A stretch of DNA of 64,000 bases, taken from Tenrec ecaudatus. Lineage: Eukaryota; Chordata; Mammalia; Afrosoricida; Tenrecidae. The notes below the pieces were generated by a model, which was not told the DNA's origin, ran no database searches, and worked only from the letters and a program-made list of their open reading frames with translations. Every line of letters starts with the position of its first letter. Positions within the stretch are counted from its first letter, which is position 1. The translations under genes were made by a program, and so were the position numbers. Where the stretch lies: assembly GCF_050624435.1 (NCBI RefSeq), contig NC_134535.1, forward strand, positions 128,950,731 through 129,014,730, in the 5' to 3' direction. Below are positions 35,085 to 46,937 of this stretch, one piece after another.

Positions 35085-35290
35085 AGCTCACTGCCATCGA
35101 ATCAACTCCGATTCTTAGTGACCTGATGGGAACAAGGCAGAACTGTGAGTTCTATGAGTTTCTGAAACTGCAACTCTGTGGGAATGGAAAGCCTCCTCTT
35201 TCTCCCAAGGAATGGCCAGTGGTTCCGAACTGCTGATCTGTCGTTAGCAGCCCAACGCAAAACCCACTATACCACCAGAGTTCCCACCAA
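35085..35290 (-). mobile_element. AfroSINE, well preserved
   Basis: GCTCACTGCCATCGAATCAA, GGAATGGAAAGCCTCCTC, TTCCGAACTGCTGATCTG and ACTATACCACCAGAGTTCCC. Confidence 0.92.
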
Positions 35291-35474
35291 CCCAAATTCT
35301 GCAAATCCCAGGTAACAAAATGGAAAGCTTTCAACCCATTCGTCCAATGAGGAATGCTGCTTCCTCAATGGACGATACCACAGAAGGTACACACGGTTTG
35401 GATTTATCAACACATGGAGAAGCGGCCCAGGGAGAAGAAGACCAATGCCGAGAGATGACCACACCTTACCACAA

Positions 35475-35590
35475 AAACAACCAAACCCACCGCCATCAGC
35501 TCTGTTCCCATTTGCCATGAAGCTCTCTATGGTTTTCGAGGCTGAACATCTTTACCGGAGCAGCAGGTCTCACCTTGAGACCCACGCGCA
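35475..35590 (-). mobile_element. AfroSINE tail fragment
   Basis: AAACCCACCGCCATCAGCTC and a weak continuation. Confidence 0.45.
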
Positions 35591-36099
35591 CATTGTCCAT
35601 CGCTAGCCCGCTGTCCATGACTGTGCAGTTGAAGTGACCAAGGAGCAGATGGAGCAGAAAGTCAGACAGGGAAGAAACAGAGGCAACGTTCACCACACAC
35701 TCCCTGGGGTGAGACCCAACCCAGAGGGAAAGAACCCGGACCCCAAACTTCTGCTGGCTGGTTTGCTGGTTCTTTTACTTGACTAGTCGTTTCTTTCATG
35801 GAAAAATGGGCCATTGTGTCATAGTGAAAATAATTAATTATGATGTGTTACATGTTTAAAGGAAGGGATGACAAATCTTTAGTATCCCTTGAAAGTACTC
35901 CTCCACCCACCTGCCCTACAGCACAGGTGATACTTGCAGGTTCAAGGACAGTAGATGAGTTGAGAGTACAGGTATGGGTGCGCGCGTGCATGTGTGCGTG
36001 CGTGTGTGCGTGTGTGTGCACCTATGCAGGAGCTGGCTTCGGGAGTAGACTTTTCTTAGTGATGTCAGTATCAGAGCCCAAAATAGATGATTCGTGGCC
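35591..36099. other. Unassigned DNA with a GT/GC run
   Basis: A GTGCG/GTGTG run lies at about 35978-36021. No gene recognised. Confidence 0.4.
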
Positions 36100-36305
36100 T
36101 GGGTGACAGGAGGGGTTTGCACTTGTCTACTCATAAAAGGTAGGCTGTTCAAAACCCCCCTAGAGCAACGCAGAAGAAAGGGGTGCCACTCAGCCTCCAT
36201 CACAATCACAGCCAGGAAAATGCTATGGGCAAGTGCTACTCTACAACGCATGAGGTCACCGTGGACTGGAATCAAGTCACATGCAACAAGCTTTCTTGGT
36301 TTTTG
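36100..36305 (+). mobile_element. Diverged AfroSINE
   Basis: AGGTAGGCTGTTCAAAACCCC, CACAATCACAGCCAGGAAAA and GAGGTCACCGTGGACTGGAA. Confidence 0.65.
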
Positions 36306-37039
36306 TTTTTGTTTTACTTCCGTTGTTAATACCATCAGTGAAAGATTCAGTATATACCTATGACATGATTTCCAAATCTATGGACTCCTTCATCAGTGTT
36401 TACTTTGATAAGGTCCTACCTCTCTGGCCTCAGGTTGACTTACAGAGATGCCCAGGCCCCTGGTCTGCTTTCACTCTTAGAAGGTGCATTCAGCAAAGAG
36501 TCAGTCAAACAGTTGTGAATATTCTCACGCAAGCTTAGACTATCTACCACCATTGACGGAAAAGATGGCACTCTACCCAATCAAACCCAGAGGCTCTGAA
36601 AATTAGAACCAGCGTATTCTAGTCAAATTAACTGACTTTCCATGCCCAGCCCCTAAGGCAAGTAGATGTGAAAGATGAGACAACCTTGTAGTATTAAACA
36701 GAATAATCTGAAAATGCCCGCACTCCAGGTCTTGAGAGAGAAGTTATCAATGACCTGCTGTGCTTACCATCACAACCCCCGTCAAAGGAAAATGCAACAA
36801 AATCCCCTACGAAAGGAGAGATCAACAGTGTCTGTCTCTCACACTCGTGGCTGCTCTGAATTGGGACGCAAACTCACTACAACACAGGCGACATAAGTTT
36901 GAGCCCGGCAGGCCGAGGGGAAAGTTCCTAAAACAGGTTCAGACTTTTCATTCATACAGTAGCTGGCTACTGTACATGAATGGTGGAAACGGCATGGAAG
37001 TCCAGCAGAGTTATCCTCACCCTGACCGCCTTTACACGA
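36306..37039. other. Unassigned intergenic DNA
   Basis: No clear gene; weak SINE-like text at about 36850-36920 not called. Confidence 0.4.
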
Positions 37040-39285
37040 CACCATCTTTTAAAAATCGTCTTTAGTAATGTGCCCTGCAGGTCTGTGTGGAGGGTTACTG
37101 TTCGTTAGGTTTGAATGTTAGAATTCTGAGACTTCCCATGATCCTCTCTCAAAACCAGTCGGTGACCTCATCTTCCTCTTGGATCAATTAGAACTACACA
37201 ATCTATGAGCACTAGGGGTCCCATTTCATACAGAGCCCAGCAGTCATTCCATCACAATTTTGCTGTTGTGAGCACTAATTGACCAATAAAATGAGTTATG
37301 TGGCTTTCTACAAAAACAGCATGAACAGCCCATCACTTAACATTAAACAGCATTAACGGATTCTTCATGATATTAGTCACCATAATAATCAATACGTGAC
37401 CTGATGCATTGTGGAGTGCTGAACAAGTGAATAATGTTGGGAACAGGATCTCAAAATTCCCCACATTGTTGTTCCATATTCTGGTCATCCCTCTTCAACC
37501 CTTTAGAGAAGGGAACCTTGTCCTGGCCAAAGGTTCTGCCTTCAGGCCGGTAGAGCACCACCATCTTCATTTAACTGACCATACTCTGTGCAAACCCATG
37601 AGTGTGTAAAGTCAAAATATGCGACTGCTGCTGGGACCACCTCTCGTCACCCTGGCTTATACCTGTAATGCATGATGCTAGCTGTCAATAGCCTGCTCCA
37701 GTGCACTGCTTGGAAATCTTCTGGTAGAAAAAAATTATTCTTCCAACTTAACGGACAGACTTATTACCATGCATGTTGTTAACTTACTTTGCTTTCCGAA
37801 TTATCAACACGGTGCTTAAAGGATGCTTATAAGAATTGCCTTTATTCATTAAAGCTAGGCATTTATTTTAAAATACCGACAATCGTGATCTTCATCCTCT
37901 TGGGACCTAAAAAGGGGTCAATTCCATTTATGCTAGTATGTTCTTGAGCCTGAGATCTTTCCCAAAATAAAGCTGTACCCCCATTGCTGGAAGTCCCTTC
38001 TGGCCAACGTGGGTACAGCTGTGCCTATCTCTAAGTTCTAAAAAAGTATTTTGTCTGTTAATGAGAGGGGGGTGTACTATGACATAGATCTTCAGAGTCA
38101 GAAAGCTTCTCTTTGAAATTCACATTAAAAAAAAAAAAGACTTCCTCTCCGATGCAATAAAAGAATGGTCTTATATGGAATGGCAAAAAATAGAGCTATC
38201 TTTTCATTTAAGCACCATCACCAAGCCCCAAAGATTGAGGTAGAAAGCTGGCCTGCAATAAGAGTGAACAAGAAGCCATTAAGATACGTCTTGGATTTCC
38301 AAGTGTTCTGGATATAGTGAGGAATGACAATTTTTAATAAAAGTTTAATTTGGCCCTGAGTGCAAAACCATAATTAGCTTAAGTCTAAGTCTCTACTCAT
38401 TCATCATCCTCTGGTTTCAATTCTGGGAAGTCAAATTCCAGCGTATTTTCTTTTCTTTGGAAATCTTCCTGAAAGTGCATGTAACCCCCCATACGTAACA
38501 CAACCTTGAGAACGTGCTATCTCTTACAACCAACAGGAACACACTGCTTATGAAGCCTTTGCTATTTTAATGATTATTAAGTCAGAGACCCCAGCCTAGC
38601 CCCTGCATGCTAATCTTCAGATAAAACGTTCAAGGAGCCAAAGTTCTTTCCAGATCGTCAACGCCTTACTAAACCACCGTGAGACCTCCTTCAGGAAAGC
38701 ACACCGCAGTCTTCCTGACGTCCACATGAAGAAGGAAGGGCTGGAGCCTGTCCAAGTCCCTCGCCATCTCTGTCCAGGTGTGCTCTTCCAGAAAAGGCAA
38801 TGCTTAGCATTGCATGTTTGTGTGGGGGATCATATTTTTAGCCAGGAAAGTTAGTAATACCTTTTTTGCTGTTTTTAAAAATATATTTCTAAAACGAGTC
38901 TCAGACAAGCACCTGAGAAAATGTGGCAAACAACACCTCCCTAATCCCAGGTGGGAGGGAAACGATCGCAGCCGCACAATGTTTTGCAGATGGGAGAGGA
39001 AGCCACCAGAAACATGGGAATGATACGAAGTAGCTCCTGGCTCCTCAGATTATTTCACATCAGAGTTTAACCTCCATAATTCAGGCCGATAGACGCAGAA
39101 TATTATTAAGGAAGAGTCAGGAAAGACTGGAACTCATGGGACAATCACAGGGGACTGCTGCTTCCTGGCGTGAAGCATCGTGTATCAATGATTTCTGCTG
39201 GAAATCATCTCTGTCCCCAGTCTTCCCATTCCACCGTGAGACAGTTAGTTCATCCTTTGACAGGCTTCTGCTCTCCCTAGAGACG
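37040..39285. other. AT-rich, repeat-free intergenic stretch
   Basis: No AfroSINE, L1, L2 or LTR recognised over 2.2 kb, unlike its surroundings. No convincing reading frame. A candidate conserved noncoding region. Confidence 0.4.
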
Positions 39286-39289
39286 TCCT

Positions 39290-39487
39290 TTAAAGGAGCC
39301 CAGCGGGTTACGCATTCGGCTGCTAACCACAGGGTCAGCAGTTCGAATCCACAAATGGCTCTGCGGGAGAAAGAGAGGCTTCCTACTCCCATAAGGACTG
39401 ACAGTCTTGAAAACCCACAGGACCCATTCTACGCTGTCTTCCAGGGTTGCCGGGAGTCAGAATGAACTCAGTGTCCGTGAGTCGGTG
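39290..39487 (+). mobile_element. AfroSINE, well preserved
   Basis: GGAGCCCAGCGGGTTACGC, CGGCTGCTAACCACAGGGTC, AGCAGTTCGAATCCACAAAT and GGAGTCAGAATGAACTCAG. Confidence 0.93.
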
Positions 39488-39559
39488 CTCTGGCTTACCT
39501 CATTCAAGGACTCGCCCAGTGCCTATGATCCCTGACTCCTCCCCTTCATCATCATAATT

Positions 39560-39730
39560 TATACCATGGTTAGCAATAGCTCCCATTTATAAAACACTTT
39601 AGAATGGAGCCAGCATGCATCATCTCATTTAATGCACACAACCTGGCAAGCCCTTGCTTTCCCACATTGAAGGATTTCAAGGTCCGAAGCAGCTATAAAG
39701 ACATAGGCAAAGTCTCTTAGTCTTTCTTTA
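39560..39730 (+). mobile_element. MIR SINE relic
   Basis: TAGCTCCCATTTATAAAACAC, ATCATCTCATTTAATGCACA and AAGACATAGGCAAAGTC. Confidence 0.6.
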
Positions 39731-40484
39731 ACGTCTGGCTCTGTTTACTCAGTAAACACTCACCGAGCCACTACGGGGCACCGGGCTACGGATCCATCAC
39801 CTCTGGTTCCTCTTCCTGAGACCTCGGTTGGTCCCTTCACCTCTGAGACTGACTGCCAGGACCGGCCCCGTCTGATTCATCAAACGGAGTCTAGCAATAT
39901 CATTAATGAGGAAGTGATTTGAAAACTGCAAAGAGAGCTATACAAGCCGAAAGTGTTGCTATTAATTAGCACCTTACAGGGGAATGAGAGCTGTCGGGCT
40001 GTGTTTTAGCTGGGGGAAAGCATGGGGCGGCCAACGGTCTGAGTGTCTGATGGCCAAGAGTGTGCTCTTGCAGGGCAGAGCCGCAAGGGGAGCAAGAACA
40101 AGCCTTGTTCCACACTGAATCTACCGCCCTCGCTGGGTAACTGACCTCTGGGCATTAAACACCATACACAGGGAGCACGTTGCCTGGTGCATCCTCAGTG
40201 CCAAGCACAAAATCTGCGGCAAGGGCAAGACCAAGAAAATGCAGTGCGGTGTCAAAAGACAGCTGTAAGAATGACAGCCAGAGTCTGGCTCTTAAGGACA
40301 CTGCCAAATTGCATGCGTTTACAATGGACATCTGTTAACAAACCTAGGGAGTCTTGGGGCCCTAGTGGGTTGTGGGCTGGGCTGCCATCCCAAACCTGGC
40401 AGTCCCGAGGTGCAGCCCCTCCAGACACCTCGAATGCCCTCTGCAAGCCCAGCGGGCCTCAGCCCACTCCCCCGAACTCTTGGA
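39731..40484. other. Unassigned DNA with a SINE-head fragment
   Basis: 40352-40400 resembles an AfroSINE head (GGGGCCCTAGTGGGTTGTGG). The rest is unassigned. Confidence 0.4.
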
Positions 40485-40680
40485 GCCCTGAGGGGCATAG
40501 CAGGTTATACATTGGACTGCCAGCTTCAAGGTCAGCAGTTTGAAACTCTTTTGCAGAGTGAGAAAGACAAGGCTCTCTATTCCCATCAAGATTTTCAGTC
40601 TCAGAAACGCACAGCGGCGGTGTGACCCTGTCCTGCGGGGCCGCTCTGAGTCAGAACAGACTGGATACCAGAATGGATGG
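40485..40680 (+). mobile_element. AfroSINE, first of three close forward copies
   Basis: TTGGAGCCCTGAGGGGCATAG, GGTCAGCAGTTTGAAACTC and GGGCCGCTCTGAGTCAGAAC. Confidence 0.9.
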
Positions 40681-40689
40681 CGGGGAGTC

Positions 40690-40905
40690 TTCAGCAGACT
40701 GGCAGGCATCCCGAGTGGTGCCAAGAAAAGATAATTCAGTGGACTGTTAACTGAACGACGGGAGGTTCGAGCCCACCCAGATGTACCCCAAAGAAAGGGC
40801 TGGCAATCTACCTCCAAATCATTGGACACACATGTGGCGCACAATCTGCTCTAAGCCCATGGGGCTGCCCTCAGCCAGAGTGGACCCCAGGGCAACTGGA
40901 AGTCA
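40690..40905 (+). mobile_element. AfroSINE, second copy, more diverged
   Basis: GGCATCCCGAGTGGTGCC, GACGGGAGGTTCGAGCCCAC and AGAGTGGACCCCAGGGC. Confidence 0.75.
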
Positions 40906-41164
40906 CAGCAGGAAAGTTAGAGATGCCCACATGAAAAGCACTGTAGTTTGTCCACGGTAAGCCCGATCCCCGCCCCAAGTACACACATTGTTTAACATCT
41001 CTGCGATTGGAATGAACAGGTGCAACGGCCAATGTTCCTTCTCTTGTATGTCCAATCATGGTGCGCTTTACAATGGGGATGTCTCCAACGTGACTTGACA
41101 ATTGCTGGTTTGGGTTGTTGTGAGGTGCAATGAGGCCATGAGGTAGTGTTGGATGACTTGTTTT

Positions 41165-41372
41165 TGAGCTAGGGAGCCTTGGCGGTGTAATGGATTTCGC
41201 TGGAGTTGGGAAACGCAAGGCCAGAAGTTCGAGCCCGTCGGCCTGTCCACTGGACAAAGTTGACACGAAAGATTCACAGACCCAGAAACCCCAAAGAGCA
41301 GCTCTCCTTTGTGCTAGAGGGTCACCCGGGGTCAGAATTGACTGGATGTCAGTGGGTTTAGGTTGGTTAGTT
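41165..41372 (+). mobile_element. AfroSINE, third copy
   Basis: AGGGAGCCTTGGCGGTGTAAT, CCAGAAGTTCGAGCCCGTC and GTCAGAATTGACTGGATGTC. Confidence 0.88.
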
Positions 41373-42386
41373 TTTAAGTGGGTCAAAGGGCTGCCCTTCC
41401 AGCTGGGAGGCCTGACCTGCATTTTACATCGCGGCGGTGCGCATTCTACCCAGCCTCGGAACTGCCCTTCCATCCACAGCCATGCTCAGTTAGGCTCCTC
41501 AAGTCTCCGCTCACAGCAGGGAGCAAGCCACAGCAGGGCAGCGGTGACCGGGTGACATCGACTCTATGTCCCTGCCGCCTCTGGTTGACCTCTCACGAAA
41601 CTGGCTTCACTGCTATCGAGCTTGGCATGTAAGGGTGCCCAGCTTCCTTTTGCACCCTTGTCCCTGAAAGCTACCTGGCCCCGTCTACCTGCGCTTCCAG
41701 AACACCCCTCGAAGGCTGAGCTTTGAGAAGCACAGACACGCATGTTGGGGAGCGACTGTCCTGGTTCTGGCTCCTGTACCCACGGCGGTGGTGCACTTGT
41801 TCCTGCTGTTTCAGACCCTCTCTGTCAGAGCTCAGCCTGGCCTGTTGCCCAGCCTTAACAGAAACATCATGGGCAGCCTGCCCAGCCTCGGGATCGACTT
41901 TCAGAAGCAACTTTTATAGCAGAAGCAAAATTCATCTTCAACCGGACAGCTAGAGCCCCAACCCTGAGGCATGGGATTCGACGGTGACACATCAGCCATT
42001 CAATGTAGTTGACACAAACTAGACGCCTGACATGCCCCCAGGAGACACGTTGTGCTCTGCCTTCAGAGCTTGTGTACAATGTGATGTTCACAAGGAAGAA
42101 AAAGAACATCTGGATATTCAGGAGAACTAATAGGACATGCAGTAAGGAGTTATGCATTATATGTGTGTATACATATATGTGTGTGTATATATAGAAACAT
42201 TTGGCGGGGAAAGAAAACAAACAGGAAGAAAACCTTAACCACACACTGAATTATGTGGGAGAGATCTATACAAAAGACAGCTGGGAACAACTTTGTGTTT
42301 CTACCATCAAATCCACCTCTAACATCATATTGTAACTATCAAGCCAAGCCGTTTGATGAAGGGCCACAACGAGTTTATACACCCAT

Positions 42387-42428
<42 letters not shown>

Positions 42429-43997
42429 CCTGAAAAGCTTCTTGGACGGTGAATTTAAAATATATATATATAGTCCATTGACAACCACAAACAATTTAAG
42501 CAAACCTAACTAATGCTTTTCTCCCTTGAGCCTCGATTACTTTACCCCAGGGGGGCTTCCTCTCCCTAAGGAGAGTGTCCCACTCCTTCCCTTCCACAGC
42601 CACATTCCAACAGCCTCTAACGGGGTTCCTACCTGCCACCAAAGTGTGCATTTACTGTCCAAACTTAACCTCGGGGCGTTTCCTTGGACAGCAGAAATGG
42701 ACCAGGAGTTTCGGGGGGGGAGAGGGTTGCTGTGCGCCTTTTACACAATCTTGGGAGTCACTGTGTCATTTAAAGGGACCCTCCAGCCTGGGGAAAGACA
42801 AGAAGGGCGTGGGGTACGAAGGGGAGCCCAAGAGATCATTTAGACAAGAGACAAATAACCAGTCAGACTATACCTCAGTAAGATCCTTAAAAATTATCTT
42901 TAATTGATGCCAAATAGGAACAGATCATAAAGTGACAGAAGCAAGTAAAATTGCATAGATGAACACTATGCGCCTCGGTTGCGTTCTCAGTTCGTCCCAT
43001 TCAAGACCCTCTACCTGACATCTTCGACGGTTAGGGCGGGGAAACGCACAGTTAGTGAAAATGAGACACCCCTTAACTCGAAGTGCAAGCAACTGGCAGA
43101 GGCAAGACAGAACACGGCGCTTCTTCAGCTTCCATGGTTTGTTGTCCTGAGGGTGCACTTGGAATGAACACGACTCCAATGTGTTTTCACCTGGGTCCCA
43201 CTGTTCACAGGAGAGGTGTGTCATGTAGAGCCCGTGTTGTCTACTGACAGCCGCTACACGCACGCTCCCGCAGCAGTGCACGGCCCAACCAGAAGGAGAG
43301 GAGACAACTTGGAACCCGGAATCTTTTGCCAGGTACTTCCTGTGGGGTTGGGTGTTCTTTCCTTTCCTGGGAGTTGGGTATGTATCTTTTCTATTTTCTT
43401 TGAAGTCTCTCGTGTCCTAAAAACGTCCCTGTCCTTCGCCCTGACAGGAAAGCCACTATGACTGGGGGGTCATCTCCTTAAAGCTAATAGTCCTGAGGTC
43501 AGCAGGGCCTCGCCCCTTATATCACAAGGGCTTTCCTAAGAGAGCCCAGGGTCATGGTGCCTCAGCAAAGAGACTAGCATTGGATCCCAAGGCTTCTGAA
43601 CCTTACAGCTATACCCTGAATGAGTTCGCACAGTGGCCCAAGGCAATGGAACAGTTTTGGTTAACAAGTCAAGCTCCTGTCTGCTTCTTTACAAAAATGA
43701 TAAGCAATGTACATTCTTCTAAAGTTTACCTGAGTCGGACTGGACATGTTCGCATATACCCTGAAATCCTATGAGATAATTACGCGCAAGTGTGACAACG
43801 CCACACGGTGGATGAGAGGCCACCTCCTGAGTTGATTTGGATTGGGTCTGGTTTCAAACCTGGAGTGTGTTTGGGAACAGAAACATCAACAGATTCCATT
43901 CTCACTTTGTGGGGGGGGGGGGGGAAGAGATAGAGACAGAGAGAGAAAGCTAAATGATAAAATGGATGTTGGCAGTTTCCACTCGGCCTGGGCTGCT
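41373..43997. other. SINE-free KCNA1-downstream DNA
   Basis: No gene recognised. Holds CA and TA microsatellites (42391-42428, 42462-42472) and a G14-class run (about 43911-43924). It could include a more distal KCNA1 3' end. Confidence 0.4.
42391..42428. repeat. (CA)n microsatellite
   Basis: A pure CA run. Confidence 0.96.
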
Positions 43998-44015
43998 TTT
44001 ATTTATTTATTTATT
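43998..44015 (-). terminator. Cluster of four overlapping AATAAA polyadenylation hexamers
   Basis: The plus strand reads a TTTA tandem, so the minus strand has four AATAAA hexamers overlapping by two bases. It lies 4.4 kb beyond the KCNA1 stop. It may be a true distal poly(A) site or just an AT-rich microsatellite; no strong GU-rich downstream element is obvious. Confidence 0.35.
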
Positions 44016-46920
44016 TAGCTGTGGATGGTTACTGCCCACCAATTCCCATCACCCCCAGGAATAAGTCATTCCTGGCAGAAAGGGGGTGACTAGTCGCTTT
44101 ATCCTCTCAGTGTTAGCTAATCTACCAAACAAGGAATTAAAGTTTTAATTTAAAAAAAAACCAGCCCAAAAGCAAAACACATGTTGTTGAGGTCTCCTCT
44201 ATTCAATGAAGGGCCAGGAAATGATTTCTACCTAGTCCTTCAGATGTGAACTAATTTGAAAAATCTGTATGTGCAATGGGACAGAGGCCCTTTATGGGCT
44301 CAACTTCCACTTGACGAAAACCTAACCTGACAACAGCCTGCAATCTACCCCTCACTTAGCACTCCCACGATGTGCTCTGCTTTTCCTTTTCCAGAGAGCC
44401 AAGGTGGTGATTCCACCTGTACCTCCGGCCCACCATCTGGGATCCAAACCCTCTGCACAGTTGTATTTTGCAGAAACGACTGTCCTGTGGGCATACGTGT
44501 AGGAGAATTTGCTATTTTCCTAGACTAAGCCATTAACGCCCTCTGATGACCCACCGGTTTCACTGATAAGCAGCACTCGGGTCTCCAGGAGATGGGGGAG
44601 GCCTGGGGAGGTGGCGAGGGGTGGGGGATAGGGGGTCCTGGCGCACAGATGGGGAGGAAGGAACATAGAAACAAACAAACCTTCCCTGGCGATAATCTGT
44701 CTTCCCTGCATCTGAGGACAGAGGAAATGAATTCTTTGGTCTCTCTAATTCAGATCACTTTAGGTGAGTTAACTACTTCCGAGAGTCTTAGGTGGTTAAC
44801 AGCCTTGGTGTGACCCGACTCTCCCACTGCCACCCTATTGAACTAGGGCCTCAGTGCACTGGGAGAGCGGAGCTATGGCTATCAGCATGGCAAGTCTCCT
44901 CCTCCCGGAGAAAACAAGGATTCAGGGCATGAGCCATTGAGACTCCATGCCTAGGAAGGGAATGCAAAGATTTAAAAAGCCCAATAAAATTCATCTAAGT
45001 CAGTGACCCAAAAGATCATCATTCCTTCATAGGCAGTTTTGTTGAAGTGCACCTTCAGGTCTACAAAGACATTTCAGCACATGACAGTGCAAGGTTGAAG
45101 AATTTTGTCAAACTGCACACGCCTATGCTACACAGGTAAGCCCCGTACTCCATTCTTACTGCCTTCATCGCGATGAGCTACAGCTGGAGAAGCAGCATCC
45201 GTGTCCCCCGGAACACCCCACGTGGAGAACAAGAACGCATGCTCACCCCAGGCTGACAGGCCCGCTGCATGCAGCACTTGGTCCTGGAACACATGCAGAA
45301 GAACCAGCCAGTCCCGGGGCTGCTCTGTGAGAGGCACCGAGTCACCAAAGCCAGTCTCAGTCTTGGTTCCCTTGTCTCAGCCTCTGACCCATCCGCCCCG
45401 CAGTACCAAGTGGATTATTGCTGTTGACAGAGCGCAGCGTTTCAAGTTCTCTGTGCCCTAGACCCCAGAGTCTAACATAAAAGATTGAGGCATCCTGGGA
45501 GATTTAGGGGCGCGATTGGCAATTTTTCCCACCTGGGGATTTTGAAAAGCAGGTAGGAGAGGAAGCGGCAGGTGAGCTTAGGTTCCAGTGGGAGGAGATA
45601 CCACACAGGGGTCGGGAAATGGGGGACGATGCCCTGTGGGCAGATGCCGTGCAGGCCTTGACCCCTCTCCTTCCATGAGTTGTGACTTATGTTCATCTTA
45701 GAGAGTCAGGGAAGCCACCCAGGAAAAATGAAAACTATCCTTGTTCTTTCTTTTCATGGAGTCAGCCAGCCGGGGTGCGACTGTAGTCTCTTGCCTGCCA
45801 GCGAGGTCTAGGATAGGACGGGCCAAAGGAATGGAAGAAGCTGGGCAGATGTCCAGGAGAAACAGGACAGGGATACCAGGTGTCCAGCCAAGTGCAGCAT
45901 GACGGTTCTCCACCTTGGTGTCCTTGAAAAGGCTGTTATCTGCTTCTTCCTTGGTGGACAGCTTTTAGGCTCCAGAGGTCTGTGTCACCCACCCAGCTCT
46001 CTTCCCACTGGGTACCGAGTCCCCACGATATTCTGGGCTGTGGTGGAGGTGGGGAGGGGAGGGTGGCCACAGGGCTGCAGAGTTGGAGAGATGCTCATCT
46101 GGGAGTTGGTGAGATGGCTGCCAGGTGGAAAGATGGTAGAAACATCCCAGGAAGTTATCTGCAGGCGGTGGACCGGGAAGAGCAAGCCTTGGACATGTCA
46201 TTATGAATCTAGTGTCCCCTTGTCCGCTACGATGTCTGACAAGATCAGACCATCCGAGATTGTTCTTTTGGGAGTCGAGAGTGGGCAAAGGGCTCTTATC
46301 CACAGAAGAGGATTCAAGAGATGTGCACGGAGCATGATACAGGGTCCGAGGACACCATGCATGTCCAGAGCGGTCCTCGATGGGAAGCAAAGTCCCAGTG
46401 CGTGTATCTTGGTGCCTGGTAGCAACGAGGAGAAAAAAAGTTCCCGGTTCATGTCCAGTTGGAAAACGGGCCTCCAGCTCCTGTTTCAGCGCCTGGCTGC
46501 CAAAAGAGCCAAGTTCACTGGGGCGACCCAGAGACGCAGCACCCTCCTGGTCTCTCCCTCTCCTCTCCGGGGGTTTAGGATGGAGTGGTCTTCTCACAGT
46601 GGGGAAGTGAGAGAGCGAGGGTGAAAAAGCAAAATATCTGTGCCCCACCCCTTGCCCCACTTTGTCACTTATCTTTGCAGCTGTGTTCACAGAGGCACTT
46701 TCTGCAGTTCACTGTGGGTACAGGATGAAGGCACTAAGCAACTATTAAATCAATTGGTTGAGTTTCTTCAGGGAGCCTCAAGGGAGTAGGGGCAGGGGGC
46801 AAGAAGTCTCAACAGACTTCCGATTGGGACTGCAAAAAAGAAATCAGCTTGGCTTTGGATGCGTACAATAGATAAACATTTTCATTTACATCCTAAGAAT
46901 GCACCGAAAAAAGCATGCAA

Positions 46921-46937
46921 TATTGCACCTTTTTATT
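46921..46937 (-). promoter_or_regulatory. miR-25/32/92/363/367-type 8-mer target site next to an AATAAA signal
   Basis: On the minus strand, in the sense of the KCNA1 transcript, GTGCAATA at 46921-46928 is a perfect 8-mer match to the miR-92/25 family seed. AATAAA at 46932-46937 lies just upstream of it in transcript sense, so cleavage there could fall near or within the site. The match is seen; use in vivo is inferred. Confidence 0.35.

Noticed and set aside
39290-39360. tRNA gene
   Set aside because: A- and B-box-like text belongs to the tRNA-derived head of the AfroSINE; no cloverleaf with acceptor stem.
40871-41473. 200-codon minus-strand frame
   Set aside because: Runs through AfroSINE sequence in the antisense direction; no protein family.
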